Source: Mycolicibacterium wolinskyi
GTDB taxonomy: Bacteria > Actinomycetota > Actinomycetes > Mycobacteriales > Mycobacteriaceae
Direction of reading: 5' to 3'
Assembly (NCBI RefSeq): GCF_002101965.1
Contig: NZ_LQQA01000034.1
Span: 124,001-188,000 of the forward strand
Length of the DNA: 64,000 nt
Positions 18,631 to 26,528 of this stretch are shown one piece after another (the stretch's first letter is position 1; each line of letters begins with the position of its first letter). Under the pieces are notes generated by a model. That model was not told the DNA's origin. It saw nothing but the letters and a program-made list of their open reading frames with translations, and searched no databases. Made by a program: the position numbers and the translations under genes.

Positions 18631-19044
18631 ATGGCCGATGCCTGGTGGGTCGACGCGCTGATCGGCTTGGCCGTCGCCCTGCTGCTGAGCTGGGTGGTTC
18701 TGGTCATTGCCCTACTCCTCATGCGCCCACGCGGCAATCTGCTCACCGAAGCGGTGCGGCTACTGCCCGACCTGCTGCGCCTCATCCCGCGCCTCGCGGC
18801 CGACAAGTCGCTACCTCGCGGCGTGCGGATCCGGCTGGCGCTGTTGGTTGTCTATCTGGCGGTGCCGATCGACCTGATCCCCGATTTCATCCCCGTCCTC
18901 GGGTACGCCGACGACGCCATCATCGTCACCTGGGTGCTGCGCAGCGTCGTGCGCCACGCCGGGGTCGACGCGGTCCGAGCGCACTGGCCGGGCACCGACG
19001 ACGGATTCGATGCCATGGCCCGGCTGACGGGTCTGTCGCGCTGA
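18631..19044 (+). CDS. YkvA/DUF1232-family membrane protein
   Basis: 137 residues. One N-terminal transmembrane helix (about 7-31), then a DUF1232 core with the conserved LALLVVYLAVPIDLIPDFIPVLGYADDAIIVTWVLR. The family has no established function. It follows the SDR by 36 bp on the same strand and converges with the alcohol dehydrogenase gene, 3 bp apart. I used the ATG at 18631; the in-frame GTG at 18598 would add a non-conserved 11 residues. Confidence 0.85.
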   Translation: MADAWWVDALIGLAVALLLSWVVLVIALLLMRPRGNLLTEAVRLLPDLLRLIPRLAADKSLPRGVRIRLALLVVYLAVPIDLIPDFIPVLGYADDAIIVTWVLRSVVRHAGVDAVRAHWPGTDDGFDAMARLTGLSR

Positions 19045-19047
19045 GAC

Positions 19048-20172
19048 TTACCAGTCCGACTCGTCGAAGCGGATCACACCGCGAATGTTGTTGCCGTCCA
19101 ACATGTCCTGGTAGCCCTGGTTGATGTCCTCGAGCTTGTAGGTCCGGGTGATCATGTCGTCGATGTTGAGCAGGCCCGACTTGTAGAGCGCGACCAGGCG
19201 CGGAGTCTCGACGTGGCTGCTGCCGCCGCCGAAGATGTTGCCCTTCAACGTCTTCTGCAACATCGTGAACAGGAACAGGTTGAGCTTGACGTCGGCGTCC
19301 ATCATCGACCCCATGCCCGTCACCACGCAGGTGCCGGTCTTGGCGGTCAGGATCAGGGCCTCTTCGATGTACTCGCCCTTCATCTCACCGACCGCGATGA
19401 TCACCTTGTCGCCCATCAAGCCGTAGGTGACGTCGATGATCGGCGCGATGGCCTCGGCCATCGACGGGTAGACGTGCGTCGCGCCGAACTTGAGGGCCTG
19501 CTCGCGCTTCCATTCGTTCGGGTCGATCGCAATGACGTGCTTGGCGCCCGAGATGACCGCGCCCTGCAGCGCGCTCATGCCGATGCCGCCGACGCCGACG
19601 ATGATGACCGTCTCGCCGGGCTTCACATCGGCGACGTTGGTGGCCGAACCGAATCCGGTCGGCACCGCACAGCCCATGATCGCCGCGGTCTCAAACGGCA
19701 CATCCTTGTCGATCTTGACGACCGAGTCCTTGTGCACGGTCATGTACGGCGCGAACGTGCCGAGCAGGTTCATCGGCGAGACTTCATGGCTGCCGGCGTG
19801 GATGCGGCTCCTGCCGTCGGCGATCGCCTTGCCGCCGAGCAGGACCGCGCCCCGGTCACACAGCGAACGGAAGCCCTTCAGACACGGCGGACACACGCCG
19901 CATGCCGGGATGAACGCGAGGATGACGTGGTCGCCCTCCTCGATGCCCGTGACGTTCTTGCCGACCTTCGTGACCACGCCCGCACCTTCATGGCCGCCCA
20001 GTGCGGGCAAGCCGATGGGCGTGGCGCCTGTGGTGATGTGGTAGTCGGAGTGGCACATGCCCGCGGCATGCATCCGGATCTGCACCTCGTCGGCGACGGG
20101 GTCACCGAGATCGATCTCGTCGACCTTGAACGGCGAATTGAGTTCCCACAGCAGGGCGCCCTTGGTCTTCAT
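19048..20172 (-). CDS. Zinc-dependent alcohol dehydrogenase, NDMA-type
   Basis: 374 residues of the medium-chain dehydrogenase family. Catalytic zinc ligands are Cys40 (MCHSDYH) and His61 in GGHEGAG; the structural-zinc cluster is CGVCPPCLKGFRSLC; the cofactor loop is VGVGGIG. The overall sequence (MKTKGALLWELNSPF start, IFGGGSSHVETPRL late block) fits the actinobacterial NDMA-dependent alcohol dehydrogenases, which hold NAD(H) tightly and recycle it with an unusual acceptor, the mycofactocin-linked group. No SD precedes the ATG; a strong -10 sits 8 nt away, so the mRNA is probably leaderless. Confidence 0.9.
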   Translation of the reverse strand: MKTKGALLWELNSPFKVDEIDLGDPVADEVQIRMHAAGMCHSDYHITTGATPIGLPALGGHEGAGVVTKVGKNVTGIEEGDHVILAFIPACGVCPPCLKGFRSLCDRGAVLLGGKAIADGRSRIHAGSHEVSPMNLLGTFAPYMTVHKDSVVKIDKDVPFETAAIMGCAVPTGFGSATNVADVKPGETVIIVGVGGIGMSALQGAVISGAKHVIAIDPNEWKREQALKFGATHVYPSMAEAIAPIIDVTYGLMGDKVIIAVGEMKGEYIEEALILTAKTGTCVVTGMGSMMDADVKLNLFLFTMLQKTLKGNIFGGGSSHVETPRLVALYKSGLLNIDDMITRTYKLEDINQGYQDMLDGNNIRGVIRFDESDW

Positions 20173-20180
20173 GGATTGCG

Positions 20181-20208
20181 ATAATAGAACACGTTGCAAA
20201 ATTGTCTA
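20181..20208 (-). promoter_or_regulatory. Promoter of the alcohol dehydrogenase gene, leaderless
   Basis: Minus strand TAGACA (20208-20203), 16-bp spacer, TATTAT (20186-20181), then 8 nt to the ATG at 20172. A sigma-A-like promoter whose start point falls at or beside the start codon; no Shine-Dalgarno is present. Confidence 0.6.
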
Positions 20209-20346
20209 GGGCCGGTCATCTACCTGCGAGTTTGTTTGCTTGCTGTTCTTCTGTCGAGTGGGCTGTGATGATAAGTGGAAGTTGGTTCGCGTGGCATCAC
20301 TGGGCACTCGGCGATGAATAATGCGACCGCGCTCGGTCTATCCACC

Positions 20347-20838
20347 ATGACCGAAATCAACGCCAGCATCGTCCCCAATCTGTGGTTCGACCGTGAGGCC
20401 GAACAAGCCGCCGAGCACTACATCGCCGCCTTCGGTGGAAACGGCCGGATCACCAACACGATCGCCGCACAACCCAATTCGCCGTCCCCGCAGGATGTGC
20501 CGTTGGTCGTCGAGTTCGAACTCGCCGGGCAGCGGTTCGTCGGTATCAACGGTGGCCCGCAGTTCAAATTCACCGAGGCGGTTTCGCTGGAGGTGCGGGT
20601 GACCGGACAGGATGAGCTCGACCGGCTCTGGGCCGCCCTCGTCGAGGGTGGGCAGGAACAACCGTGCGGCTGGCTCAAGGACAAGTTCGGGTTGTCGTGG
20701 CAGATCACTCCGACCGAGTACTACGACTTGCTCGGCAAGGGTGACGCCGCGGGCGAGGAGCGGTTGATGGCCGCAGTGATGTCCACCATGGGCAAGTTCG
20801 ACATCGCCAAACTGCAGGCTGCGTACAACAACGGCTGA
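20347..20838 (+). CDS. PhnB-like VOC family protein
   Basis: 163 residues, the size of PhnB/YjdN-like proteins (the family often named 3-demethylubiquinone-9 methyltransferase by old annotation, without evidence for that activity). Family blocks are IVPNLWFDREAEQAAEHYIAAFG at the start, LVVEFELAGQRFVGINGGPQFKFTEAVSLEV in the middle, and CGWLKDKFGLSWQITP near residue 115. Most likely a small metal-binding or ligand-binding fold; substrate unknown. ATG at 20347 matches family length. Confidence 0.82.
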   Translation: MTEINASIVPNLWFDREAEQAAEHYIAAFGGNGRITNTIAAQPNSPSPQDVPLVVEFELAGQRFVGINGGPQFKFTEAVSLEVRVTGQDELDRLWAALVEGGQEQPCGWLKDKFGLSWQITPTEYYDLLGKGDAAGEERLMAAVMSTMGKFDIAKLQAAYNNG

Positions 20839-20896
20839 CGGTCGCCGAGCAAACCCCGATTTGGATGTTTGGTCCTGTGTGATAGACACTACGGCC

Positions 20897-20941
20897 ATGT
20901 TGGGCAAATCTCTGACGCCGTCGCGGGGCGGGGCGGGCTAG
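20897..20941 (+). CDS. Possible 14-codon leader ORF
   Basis: ATG at 20897 encodes MLGKSLTPSRGGAG and its TAG (20939-20941) directly abuts the GTG start of the next gene. Short leader ORFs are common on mycobacterial transcripts. The abutting stop/start would allow translational coupling. It may be chance. Confidence 0.25.
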   Translation: MLGKSLTPSRGGAG

Positions 20942-21511
20942 GTGGCCGAGTCAGGTGGCGACTGGGCGCCGTATCAGCAACTCCAGGAAGCGGCCGCGGT
21001 CTACCTGCGGGACCCCCAGATGGCGATGGAAGCCCTGCGTGGCGTCGTTGACCTCGACGCCATACAGGGTTTCACGATGGACCGGTTCACCAAGCAGCGC
21101 GACGGCCGAGAGGTGCTCTATCAGGAGATCGCGATCACCGACGGCCGCCGCCTGATCCTGTGGATGGGTGATGACCTGTTTGCTGACGACGATGGCGACG
21201 GCTTTGACGACGATGATGACGACGAGCCGGCAGCGACGTTGTTCGAGTCCGCGATCCGCGTCATCCCGTTGTCTTGGATCTACGACGTGTCGCTCGATGC
21301 GAACTATCGCGTCGATGGCCAGCGCAGAGCCCTGCACAGTGTGGAACTCAGGATTTACGTGGGAAGCACCGACTACACCAAGGCAAGGACACCGGAGAAA
21401 ACGGAGTTCCATTCTGAGGACTTTGTGTTCAGCAAATCGCACAGTGATGGCGGCGTCGCCCAGGCGCAGCGGCTCATGCAGTTCGGAAAGTTGATGGCCA
21501 CACATGTCTGA
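20942..21511 (+). CDS. Hypothetical protein, tandem paralogue 1
   Basis: 189 residues, soluble, no signal. It opens with WAPYQQLQEAAAVYLRDPQMAMEAL, has a central ITDGRRLILWMGDD, and a striking run of Asp (about residues 78-94) interrupted by Gly and Glu, then LFESAIRVIPLSWIYDV. The C-terminal block FVFSKSHSDGGVAQAQRLMQFGKLM is shared with the next gene (LTFNKSRHEHGLAQMERLMEFGAAL), as are ITDGRRLILW/VTDGQRLIMW and LFESAIR/TFESSVR. The two are tandem duplicates. Family not recognised. The Asp-rich loop could bind divalent metal, which is speculative and absent in paralogue 2. Confidence 0.75.
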   Translation: MAESGGDWAPYQQLQEAAAVYLRDPQMAMEALRGVVDLDAIQGFTMDRFTKQRDGREVLYQEIAITDGRRLILWMGDDLFADDDGDGFDDDDDDEPAATLFESAIRVIPLSWIYDVSLDANYRVDGQRRALHSVELRIYVGSTDYTKARTPEKTEFHSEDFVFSKSHSDGGVAQAQRLMQFGKLMATHV

Positions 21512-22046
21512 CGAATTCGACTGGGCAAGCTACTCGCGCCTTCGCGACGCGGTGATGATCGGAACGCGTGACGCCGATGTCGCGCTCGCCAGGCTGGAGT
21601 CGTTCGTCGACCTCGACGCGGTCACGTCGTTCGTCCTCAGCGACAACCGCATGGAATATGACTGGGGCACGTCACTCTGGCAAGAGGTGGCAGTGACCGA
21701 TGGGCAACGCCTGATCATGTGGCACGGCTGTGACGCGCACTGTCCCGGTACCGAGGATCTTCCGCCGCACCTGACATTCGAATCGTCGGTACGGACTGTG
21801 CACCTGTCAGAACTGCGCGATCAGACCGTCTATGCGGAGTACATCGTCGAAGATGACGGGACCCGGGCACTGAGCCACGTGGATGTGAACATGCAGATCT
21901 CGCGGCTCAAGAAGACGATTCAGACCACCGTGACAGAAAGCGAACCCCGGTACTCGTACCTGACGTTCAACAAGTCACGTCACGAACACGGCCTCGCTCA
22001 GATGGAGCGGCTGATGGAATTCGGTGCTGCGCTCGCCCGCGGCTAG
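21504..22046 (+). CDS. Hypothetical protein, tandem paralogue 2
   Basis: 180 residues, overlapping paralogue 1 by 8 bases, so translation is probably coupled. Same layout: YSRLRDAVMIGTRDADVALARLESFVDLDAV at the N-terminus, VTDGQRLIMWHG in the middle, and the NKSRHEHGLAQMERLMEFG end. It lacks the Asp-rich insert and has two Cys (CDAHCPG) at the equivalent place. Function unknown. No toxin, immunity or enzyme motif is recognised. Confidence 0.75.
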   Translation: MSDEFDWASYSRLRDAVMIGTRDADVALARLESFVDLDAVTSFVLSDNRMEYDWGTSLWQEVAVTDGQRLIMWHGCDAHCPGTEDLPPHLTFESSVRTVHLSELRDQTVYAEYIVEDDGTRALSHVDVNMQISRLKKTIQTTVTESEPRYSYLTFNKSRHEHGLAQMERLMEFGAALARG

Positions 22047-22057
22047 CCCACTGCCCG

Positions 22058-23074
22058 TCAGAGCGCGGCAGGCAACCCGAACTTCTCGAACAGCGACTGC
22101 TCCATGAACGCCACCACGTGGGAGATGCCGTCGGGCGTGATGTCGAGGACGTGGATCTGGAAGGCCTCGTGCGTGCCGGTCTCCCGGTTGAGCATGTAGA
22201 GCGCCGCCGCGGGCTGCCCGTTGGCCGTCGTCCGGATGAACCGCATGTCGCCGGCCTTCTCGGCCGGGCACTTGTGGCGGGTCAGATCGCCGATGGCCTG
22301 CGGGCCGCGGTACCACGTGTCGAACGGCGGCATCTCCCAGATCGCCTCCGCGGTGAACAACTCGACCAGCCTGTCGACGTCGTAGGCCTCGAACGCCGAG
22401 ATGTAGCGGCTCAGCAGATCCTGCGCCTCGGCCGAGTCCGGTGGCTCGATCTTGTCGTCCTCGGTGGGGCCGACCGCGTCGAGTTGGGCCCGCGCCCGCT
22501 GTAAGAGGCTGTTGACCGCGGCCGTCGACGCACCGATCGCGTCGCCGACCTCGGCGGCCTTCCACTGCAGCACCTCGCGCATCACCAGAACCGCGCGTTG
22601 CCGCGGTGACAGGTGCTGCAATGCGGCCACGAACGCGAGCCGCACCGATTCGCGCGACCCGACGATGTTGGAGGGATCGGTCGAGTCGTCGGGGAGGGGC
22701 TCCAGCCAAGGCACCTCGTGGTGCTCGGCGATCTCGTCGGCGCCCGCCGAACTCGGCGTGCCAAGGCCGGACGGCAAGGGCCGGCGTTGACGGCCCTCGA
22801 GCGAGGTCAGGCAGGTGTTGGTGGCGATGCGGTACAGCCACGTGCGCACCGAGGACTTGCCCTGAAAGCCCTTGTACGACTTCCATGCGCGCAGGTACGT
22901 CTCCTGCACCAGATCCTCGGCGTCGTGCAGCGAACCGGTCATCCGATAGCAGTGGGCAAGCAGCTCACGCCGGTAGCGCTGGGCGTCGGCCAGGAAGGCA
23001 TCGGCCGGACTGTCGTCGTCGAGGCGGTGTGCGAGGACGGTCACATTCGTGAGCTTACGCAGCACCACCGACAA
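22058..23074 (-). CDS. sigG: ECF RNA polymerase sigma factor SigG
   Basis: About 338 residues by the longest reading. Sigma region 2 spans roughly 40-105 (HCYRMTGSLHDAEDLVQETYLRAWKS, SSVRTWLYRIATNTCLTSLE), region 4 about 160-215 (LSPRQRAVLVMREVLQWKAAEVGDAIGASTAAVNSLLQRARAQL). A C-terminal SnoaL-like domain (RYISAFEAYDVDRLVELFTAEAIWEMPPF...) follows, the hallmark of SigG/SigJ-type ECF factors, which have no linked anti-sigma factor and use the extra domain for control. The 5' end is uncertain: the longest frame begins at a TTG, and a GTG at 23041 (VTVLAHRLDD) is plausible. Its position near the MAG lipase and DUF2786 genes matches M. tuberculosis Rv0182c. Confidence 0.92.
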   Translation of the reverse strand: MSVVLRKLTNVTVLAHRLDDDSPADAFLADAQRYRRELLAHCYRMTGSLHDAEDLVQETYLRAWKSYKGFQGKSSVRTWLYRIATNTCLTSLEGRQRRPLPSGLGTPSSAGADEIAEHHEVPWLEPLPDDSTDPSNIVGSRESVRLAFVAALQHLSPRQRAVLVMREVLQWKAAEVGDAIGASTAAVNSLLQRARAQLDAVGPTEDDKIEPPDSAEAQDLLSRYISAFEAYDVDRLVELFTAEAIWEMPPFDTWYRGPQAIGDLTRHKCPAEKAGDMRFIRTTANGQPAAALYMLNRETGTHEAFQIHVLDITPDGISHVVAFMEQSLFEKFGLPAAL

Positions 23075-23075
23075 C

Positions 23076-23081
23076 TACGAT
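23076..23081 (+). promoter_or_regulatory. -10 element TACGAT, leaderless start
   Basis: TACGAT lies 6 nt before the ATG at 23088 and no Shine-Dalgarno is present, the arrangement of mycobacterial leaderless promoters. It lies in the short gap divergent to sigG. Confidence 0.4.
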
Positions 23082-23087
23082 CGATAA

Positions 23088-23414
23088 ATGTCCGAGCGAT
23101 CGGTGAGCGGCTGGAACATCGCGGGTTTCGTGCTGTTTGTGCTGCTCCTGCCCGTTGCGTACATCGAGTTCATGATCGCTGCGCTCGCGTTCGGGATGTC
23201 CACCGACGCGTGCCATGACGAGGCGTGCGACGCGAGCTACCACGAAGAAGCCGCCATCCTCACCGTGGTCATCGGCATCGTCGTCGTACTGCTGACCACC
23301 GGCGGAGCGATGGTCTACGGCGCGATGCGCGACAAGAACGTCTTCGGAACCCCGTTCTTCGGGCTGTTCGGTCTCTTCGTCGTCTTCCTCATCGGTCGGG
23401 CGGTGCTGCACTGA
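23088..23414 (+). CDS. Small two-span membrane protein, unknown
   Basis: 108 residues. Three hydrophobic stretches are seen: WNIAGFVLFVLLLPVAYIEFMIAALAFG (about 9-36), ILTVVIGIVVVLLTTGGAMVYG (about 57-78) and FFGLFGLFVVFLIGRAVL (about 90-107). The first loop contains two Cys (DACHDEACDAS) that probably face the outside and could pair. No family recognised. It is divergent from sigG with a 13-bp gap (so a shared control region) and 24 bp upstream of the MAG lipase gene on the same strand. Confidence 0.7.
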   Translation: MSERSVSGWNIAGFVLFVLLLPVAYIEFMIAALAFGMSTDACHDEACDASYHEEAAILTVVIGIVVVLLTTGGAMVYGAMRDKNVFGTPFFGLFGLFVVFLIGRAVLH

Positions 23415-23438
23415 CCCGCCGCCACTACGCTCGCCAGG

Positions 23439-24278
23439 GTGACCAGCACGCGCAGTGAACAGACCTTCGACGGTGTCGGTGGGGTACGCATCGTCTACGA
23501 CGTCTGGACCCCCGACGTCGAACCGCGCGGGGTGGTCGTGCTGTCCCACGGCTACGCCGAGCACGCGGGCCGTTACCACCACGTCGCCCAGCGCTTCGGC
23601 GCGGCGGGCCTGATCGTCTACGCACTCGACCATCGCGGGCACGGGCGGTCCGGCGGTAAGCGCGTGTACCTGCGGGACATGTCCGAGTTCGTCGGCGACT
23701 TCCGCACGCTGGTCGGCATCGCCGCCGCCGAACATCCCGCCCTCAAGCGCTTCGTGCTCGGCCACAGCATGGGCGGCGGCATCGTGTTCGCCTACGGCGT
23801 CGAATACCCCGACGAGTACGCCGCGATGGTGCTGTCCGGGCCCGCCGTCCATGCGCAGGACGGTCTGTCGCCGGTGCTCGTGGTCGCCGCCAAGGTGCTG
23901 GGCAAGATCGCGCCGGGGTTGCCGGTCGAGAAACTCGACGCCGACGCGGTGTCGCGCGACCCGGAAGTGGTGGCCGCCTACAAGGCCGACCCGCTGGTCT
24001 ACCAAGGCCGACTCCCCGCCGGTATCGCGCGGGCACTGATCGGCGTCGGGCAGACCATGCCGCAGCGCGCGTCGGCACTGGGCGTGCCGCTGTTGGTCGT
24101 GCACGGCGAGAAGGACCGGCTGATCCCGGTCGCGGGTAGCCGGCTGCTCGTCGAATGTGTCGCCGTCGAGGACGTGCATCTCAAGGTGTACCCCGGCTTG
24201 TTCCACGAGGTCTTCAACGAGCCCGAGAAGGCCGTTGTCCTCGATGACGTCACCTCCTGGATCGAGACGCACCTGTGA
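23439..24278 (+). CDS. Monoacylglycerol lipase (Rv0183-type)
   Basis: 279 residues, alpha/beta-hydrolase of the monoglyceride-lipase/lysophospholipase family. Oxyanion block LSHGYAEHAGRY near residue 36, nucleophile elbow GHSMGGG with Ser110, acid Asp226 in HGEKDRLIPV, and His256 in GLFHEVFNE. The length and motifs match M. tuberculosis Rv0183, which hydrolyses monoacylglycerols, probably at the cell surface. There is no signal peptide. Its stop overlaps the GTG of the following lipoprotein by 4 bases. GTG start. Confidence 0.93.
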   Translation: MTSTRSEQTFDGVGGVRIVYDVWTPDVEPRGVVVLSHGYAEHAGRYHHVAQRFGAAGLIVYALDHRGHGRSGGKRVYLRDMSEFVGDFRTLVGIAAAEHPALKRFVLGHSMGGGIVFAYGVEYPDEYAAMVLSGPAVHAQDGLSPVLVVAAKVLGKIAPGLPVEKLDADAVSRDPEVVAAYKADPLVYQGRLPAGIARALIGVGQTMPQRASALGVPLLVVHGEKDRLIPVAGSRLLVECVAVEDVHLKVYPGLFHEVFNEPEKAVVLDDVTSWIETHL

Positions 24279-25252
24279 AAAAGATTGCGGTAGCACTGTT
24301 TTCAGTGCTCGTTCTCGCTGCCTGTGGATCGCAGGAGGCCGAGAAGCCCGCCGGCTGGTCCGACAACGACGTCAGCTTCGATGCCGACGGTCTCACGATC
24401 CACGGCACCTACCGGCACGAGGGCAAGCAAGGTCCCGCCGCGCTGCTGATCTCCGAGAGCGGGCCGACCGACCGCAACGGCGACAACAAGGTCGTCGGAC
24501 CCATCGGCAACATGCGCCAACTCGCTGAAACCTTGTCGGACAAAGGTGTTGCGAGCCTGCGCTACGACAAGGTCGGCACCGGCAAGACCGGGCTTGGCCC
24601 CTACGAGCAGAAGCCCACCGACGTCACGAGCGCGGTCTACACCACGGGCGCGGCCGCGGCCCTGCGCTATCTGGCCGATCAACCCGACACCGACGACGGC
24701 AGGCTGTCGGTCTACGCGGTGGGGGAGGGCGCCATCCACGCCATGACCCTGGCCGGTGCGGGTGACCCGAAAGTCCATTCCCTCGGCCTTTTTCAACCAC
24801 TGCCCGGCCGCTATCTGGACATCATCACCAACCGCGTGCGCACCGACGGCAACCCGGAGGCGTTGACGACGTGGCTGGCAGCCGTCGAGCAGATCCGCAC
24901 GAAAGGCACGCTGCCGCCCAATCTTCCCCAGGGTTTGAGCGCCATCGTCAATCCGGGCAACCTCAGCGCGGTCGTGGAAGCCGACAAGATCGACCCGCTG
25001 GAGCTCGCCGCGAAGCTCCCCGACGGGATGCCGGTGCTGCTGACCTGTTCCGATGTCGACAAGCAGGCGACCTGTGAAGCCGAACGTCCGCTCATCGACG
25101 CGCTCGGCCACACCGCGCTGACCGTCGTCGAACTCAAAGGCGTCAACCACATCTTGCGTGATGACCCCACCGACAGCATCGCCAACTACAGCAAGCCCGC
25201 GCCGCTCTCACCCCAGGTCGTCGATGCGCTGGCAGGTTTCGTGTCGAAGTGA
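24275..25252 (+). CDS. Alpha/beta-hydrolase-like lipoprotein with altered nucleophile
   Basis: 325 residues. Lipoprotein signal with lipobox LAAC (Cys17). The rest is an alpha/beta-hydrolase fold of the YdjC/dienelactone-like group: oxyanion region ESGPTDRNGDN, RYDKVGTGKTG, then AVGEGAIHAM at 148-157 where active relatives read GHSEGA; the nucleophile position is Gly150, not Ser. The late acid region (LLTCSDVDKQ, Asp260 or 262) and His292 (GVNHIL) are kept. Probably exported and lipid-anchored but without standard serine-hydrolase chemistry; perhaps a binding protein or partner of the adjacent lipase. It is translationally coupled to the MAG lipase gene (GTGA overlap). Confidence 0.8.
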   Translation: MKKIAVALFSVLVLAACGSQEAEKPAGWSDNDVSFDADGLTIHGTYRHEGKQGPAALLISESGPTDRNGDNKVVGPIGNMRQLAETLSDKGVASLRYDKVGTGKTGLGPYEQKPTDVTSAVYTTGAAAALRYLADQPDTDDGRLSVYAVGEGAIHAMTLAGAGDPKVHSLGLFQPLPGRYLDIITNRVRTDGNPEALTTWLAAVEQIRTKGTLPPNLPQGLSAIVNPGNLSAVVEADKIDPLELAAKLPDGMPVLLTCSDVDKQATCEAERPLIDALGHTALTVVELKGVNHILRDDPTDSIANYSKPAPLSPQVVDALAGFVSK

Positions 25253-25314
25253 TGTCAGTGGTTTTGACTAGGTTGTCTTCATGAGTTTCAGCGAGAAGCG
25301 GAGCGGATCGCGCT

Positions 25315-26058
25315 ATGGCTGACGACAAGATGCTCGCGCGCATCGCCGCGCTGTTGCGCCAGGCCGAGGGTACCGACAATCAGCACGAGGCCGAGGCGTT
25401 CATGGCCGCCGCGCAGCGTCTGGCGACTGCGACGTCGATCGACCTGGCGCTGGCCCGCGCGCACTCGGCGGAGCGCACCAAGTCGCAGATGCCCGTGCAG
25501 CGCACCATCACGATCGGCCAGGCCGGCACCAAGGGCCTGCGGACCTACGTGCAGCTGTTCGTGGTGATCGGGCTGGCCAACGACGTGAAATGCGATGTGG
25601 CGTCCAATTCGACGTTCGTCTACGCGTACGGCTTCGCCGAGGACATCGACGCCACCCACGCGCTGTACGCCAGCCTGGTGTTGCAGATGGTCAAGGCGTC
25701 CGAGGCGTACATCGCGTCCGGCGCACACCGGCCCACCCCGACCATCACGGCGCGCCTGAACTTCCAGTTGGCTTTCGGTGCGCGCATCGGCCAGCGCCTG
25801 TCGGAGGCGCGCGAGGAAGCAAAGCGGGAAGTCGACGAGGCGCACCGCCCGGGTACGGCAATCGCGTTGCGGGACAAGGATATCGAGCTGAGGAGTTTCT
25901 ACCGCGAGGCGTCGCAGGCGCGCGGCACGTGGCGCGCCACGAGTGCGTCGGCCGGATACTCGTCGGCCGCGCGGCGGGCCGGGGACCGGGCCGGCAAACG
26001 CGCACGGCTGGGGCCGAGCCAGGAGTTGTCGGGCGCCCGCGGCGCATTGGAGAAGTGA
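25315..26058 (+). CDS. DUF2786 protein (Rv0184-type)
   Basis: 247 residues. The N-terminal block MLARIAALLRQAEGTDNQHEAEAFMAAAQRL is the DUF2786 signature. A central alpha/beta region (LFVVIGLANDVKCDVASNSTFVYAYGFAEDID) and a Lys/Arg/Ala-rich C-terminus follow. No enzymatic function is established for the family. It overlaps the putative metallohydrolase by 4 bases (GTGA), and this adjacency is the same as Rv0184-Rv0185 in M. tuberculosis, suggesting a functional pair. Confidence 0.85.
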   Translation: MADDKMLARIAALLRQAEGTDNQHEAEAFMAAAQRLATATSIDLALARAHSAERTKSQMPVQRTITIGQAGTKGLRTYVQLFVVIGLANDVKCDVASNSTFVYAYGFAEDIDATHALYASLVLQMVKASEAYIASGAHRPTPTITARLNFQLAFGARIGQRLSEAREEAKREVDEAHRPGTAIALRDKDIELRSFYREASQARGTWRATSASAGYSSAARRAGDRAGKRARLGPSQELSGARGALEK

Positions 26059-26528
26059 CGGCCAAGGACGCCCAGCGGGCGCGGGTGTACGCCGCGGAAC
26101 AGTTCGTGCGAACGGTGTTCGACCGTGCGGCGCAACACAGTTCACGTGCCATTGACTTCTTCGGTACGTCGCTGACCCTGCCGCCGGAGGCCAGGTTCGC
26201 CTCGGTGGAGTCCGTACAGCGCTACGTCGACGACGTGCTCGCACGTGTCGGCGCGGCGCCCGTCACCGTACGGGCCCGCCGTGGCACGACCGCCGCGCAC
26301 TACGAACTGGTCGACGGTGCGGCGGTGATCGCGGTCCCCGAACGCGACACGACCTGGGCGCTGCGTGAGCTCGTGGTGCTGCACGAGCTCGCACATCACC
26401 TGTGCAGCGAAGAGCCACCACATGGTCCGGCATTCGTCGCGACGTACTGCGAGCTGTGCGCGACCGTGATGGGTCCGGAAGTGGGTCTCGTACTGCGCAT
26501 GGTGTACGCCAAAGAAGGTGTCATCTAA
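26055..26528 (+). CDS. Putative zinc metallohydrolase (Rv0185-type, TIGR04338-like)
   Basis: 157 residues. The metal motif HELAHH is at 110-115 (zinc ligands His110 and His114, catalytic Glu111), with a likely third ligand at His123 in PPHGPAF. This pattern matches a small actinobacterial metallohydrolase family of unknown substrate. No signal peptide, so cytoplasmic. The GTG start overlaps the stop of the DUF2786 gene. The downstream methyltransferase start may overlap its last 11 bases. Confidence 0.82.
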   Translation: MTAKDAQRARVYAAEQFVRTVFDRAAQHSSRAIDFFGTSLTLPPEARFASVESVQRYVDDVLARVGAAPVTVRARRGTTAAHYELVDGAAVIAVPERDTTWALRELVVLHELAHHLCSEEPPHGPAFVATYCELCATVMGPEVGLVLRMVYAKEGVI

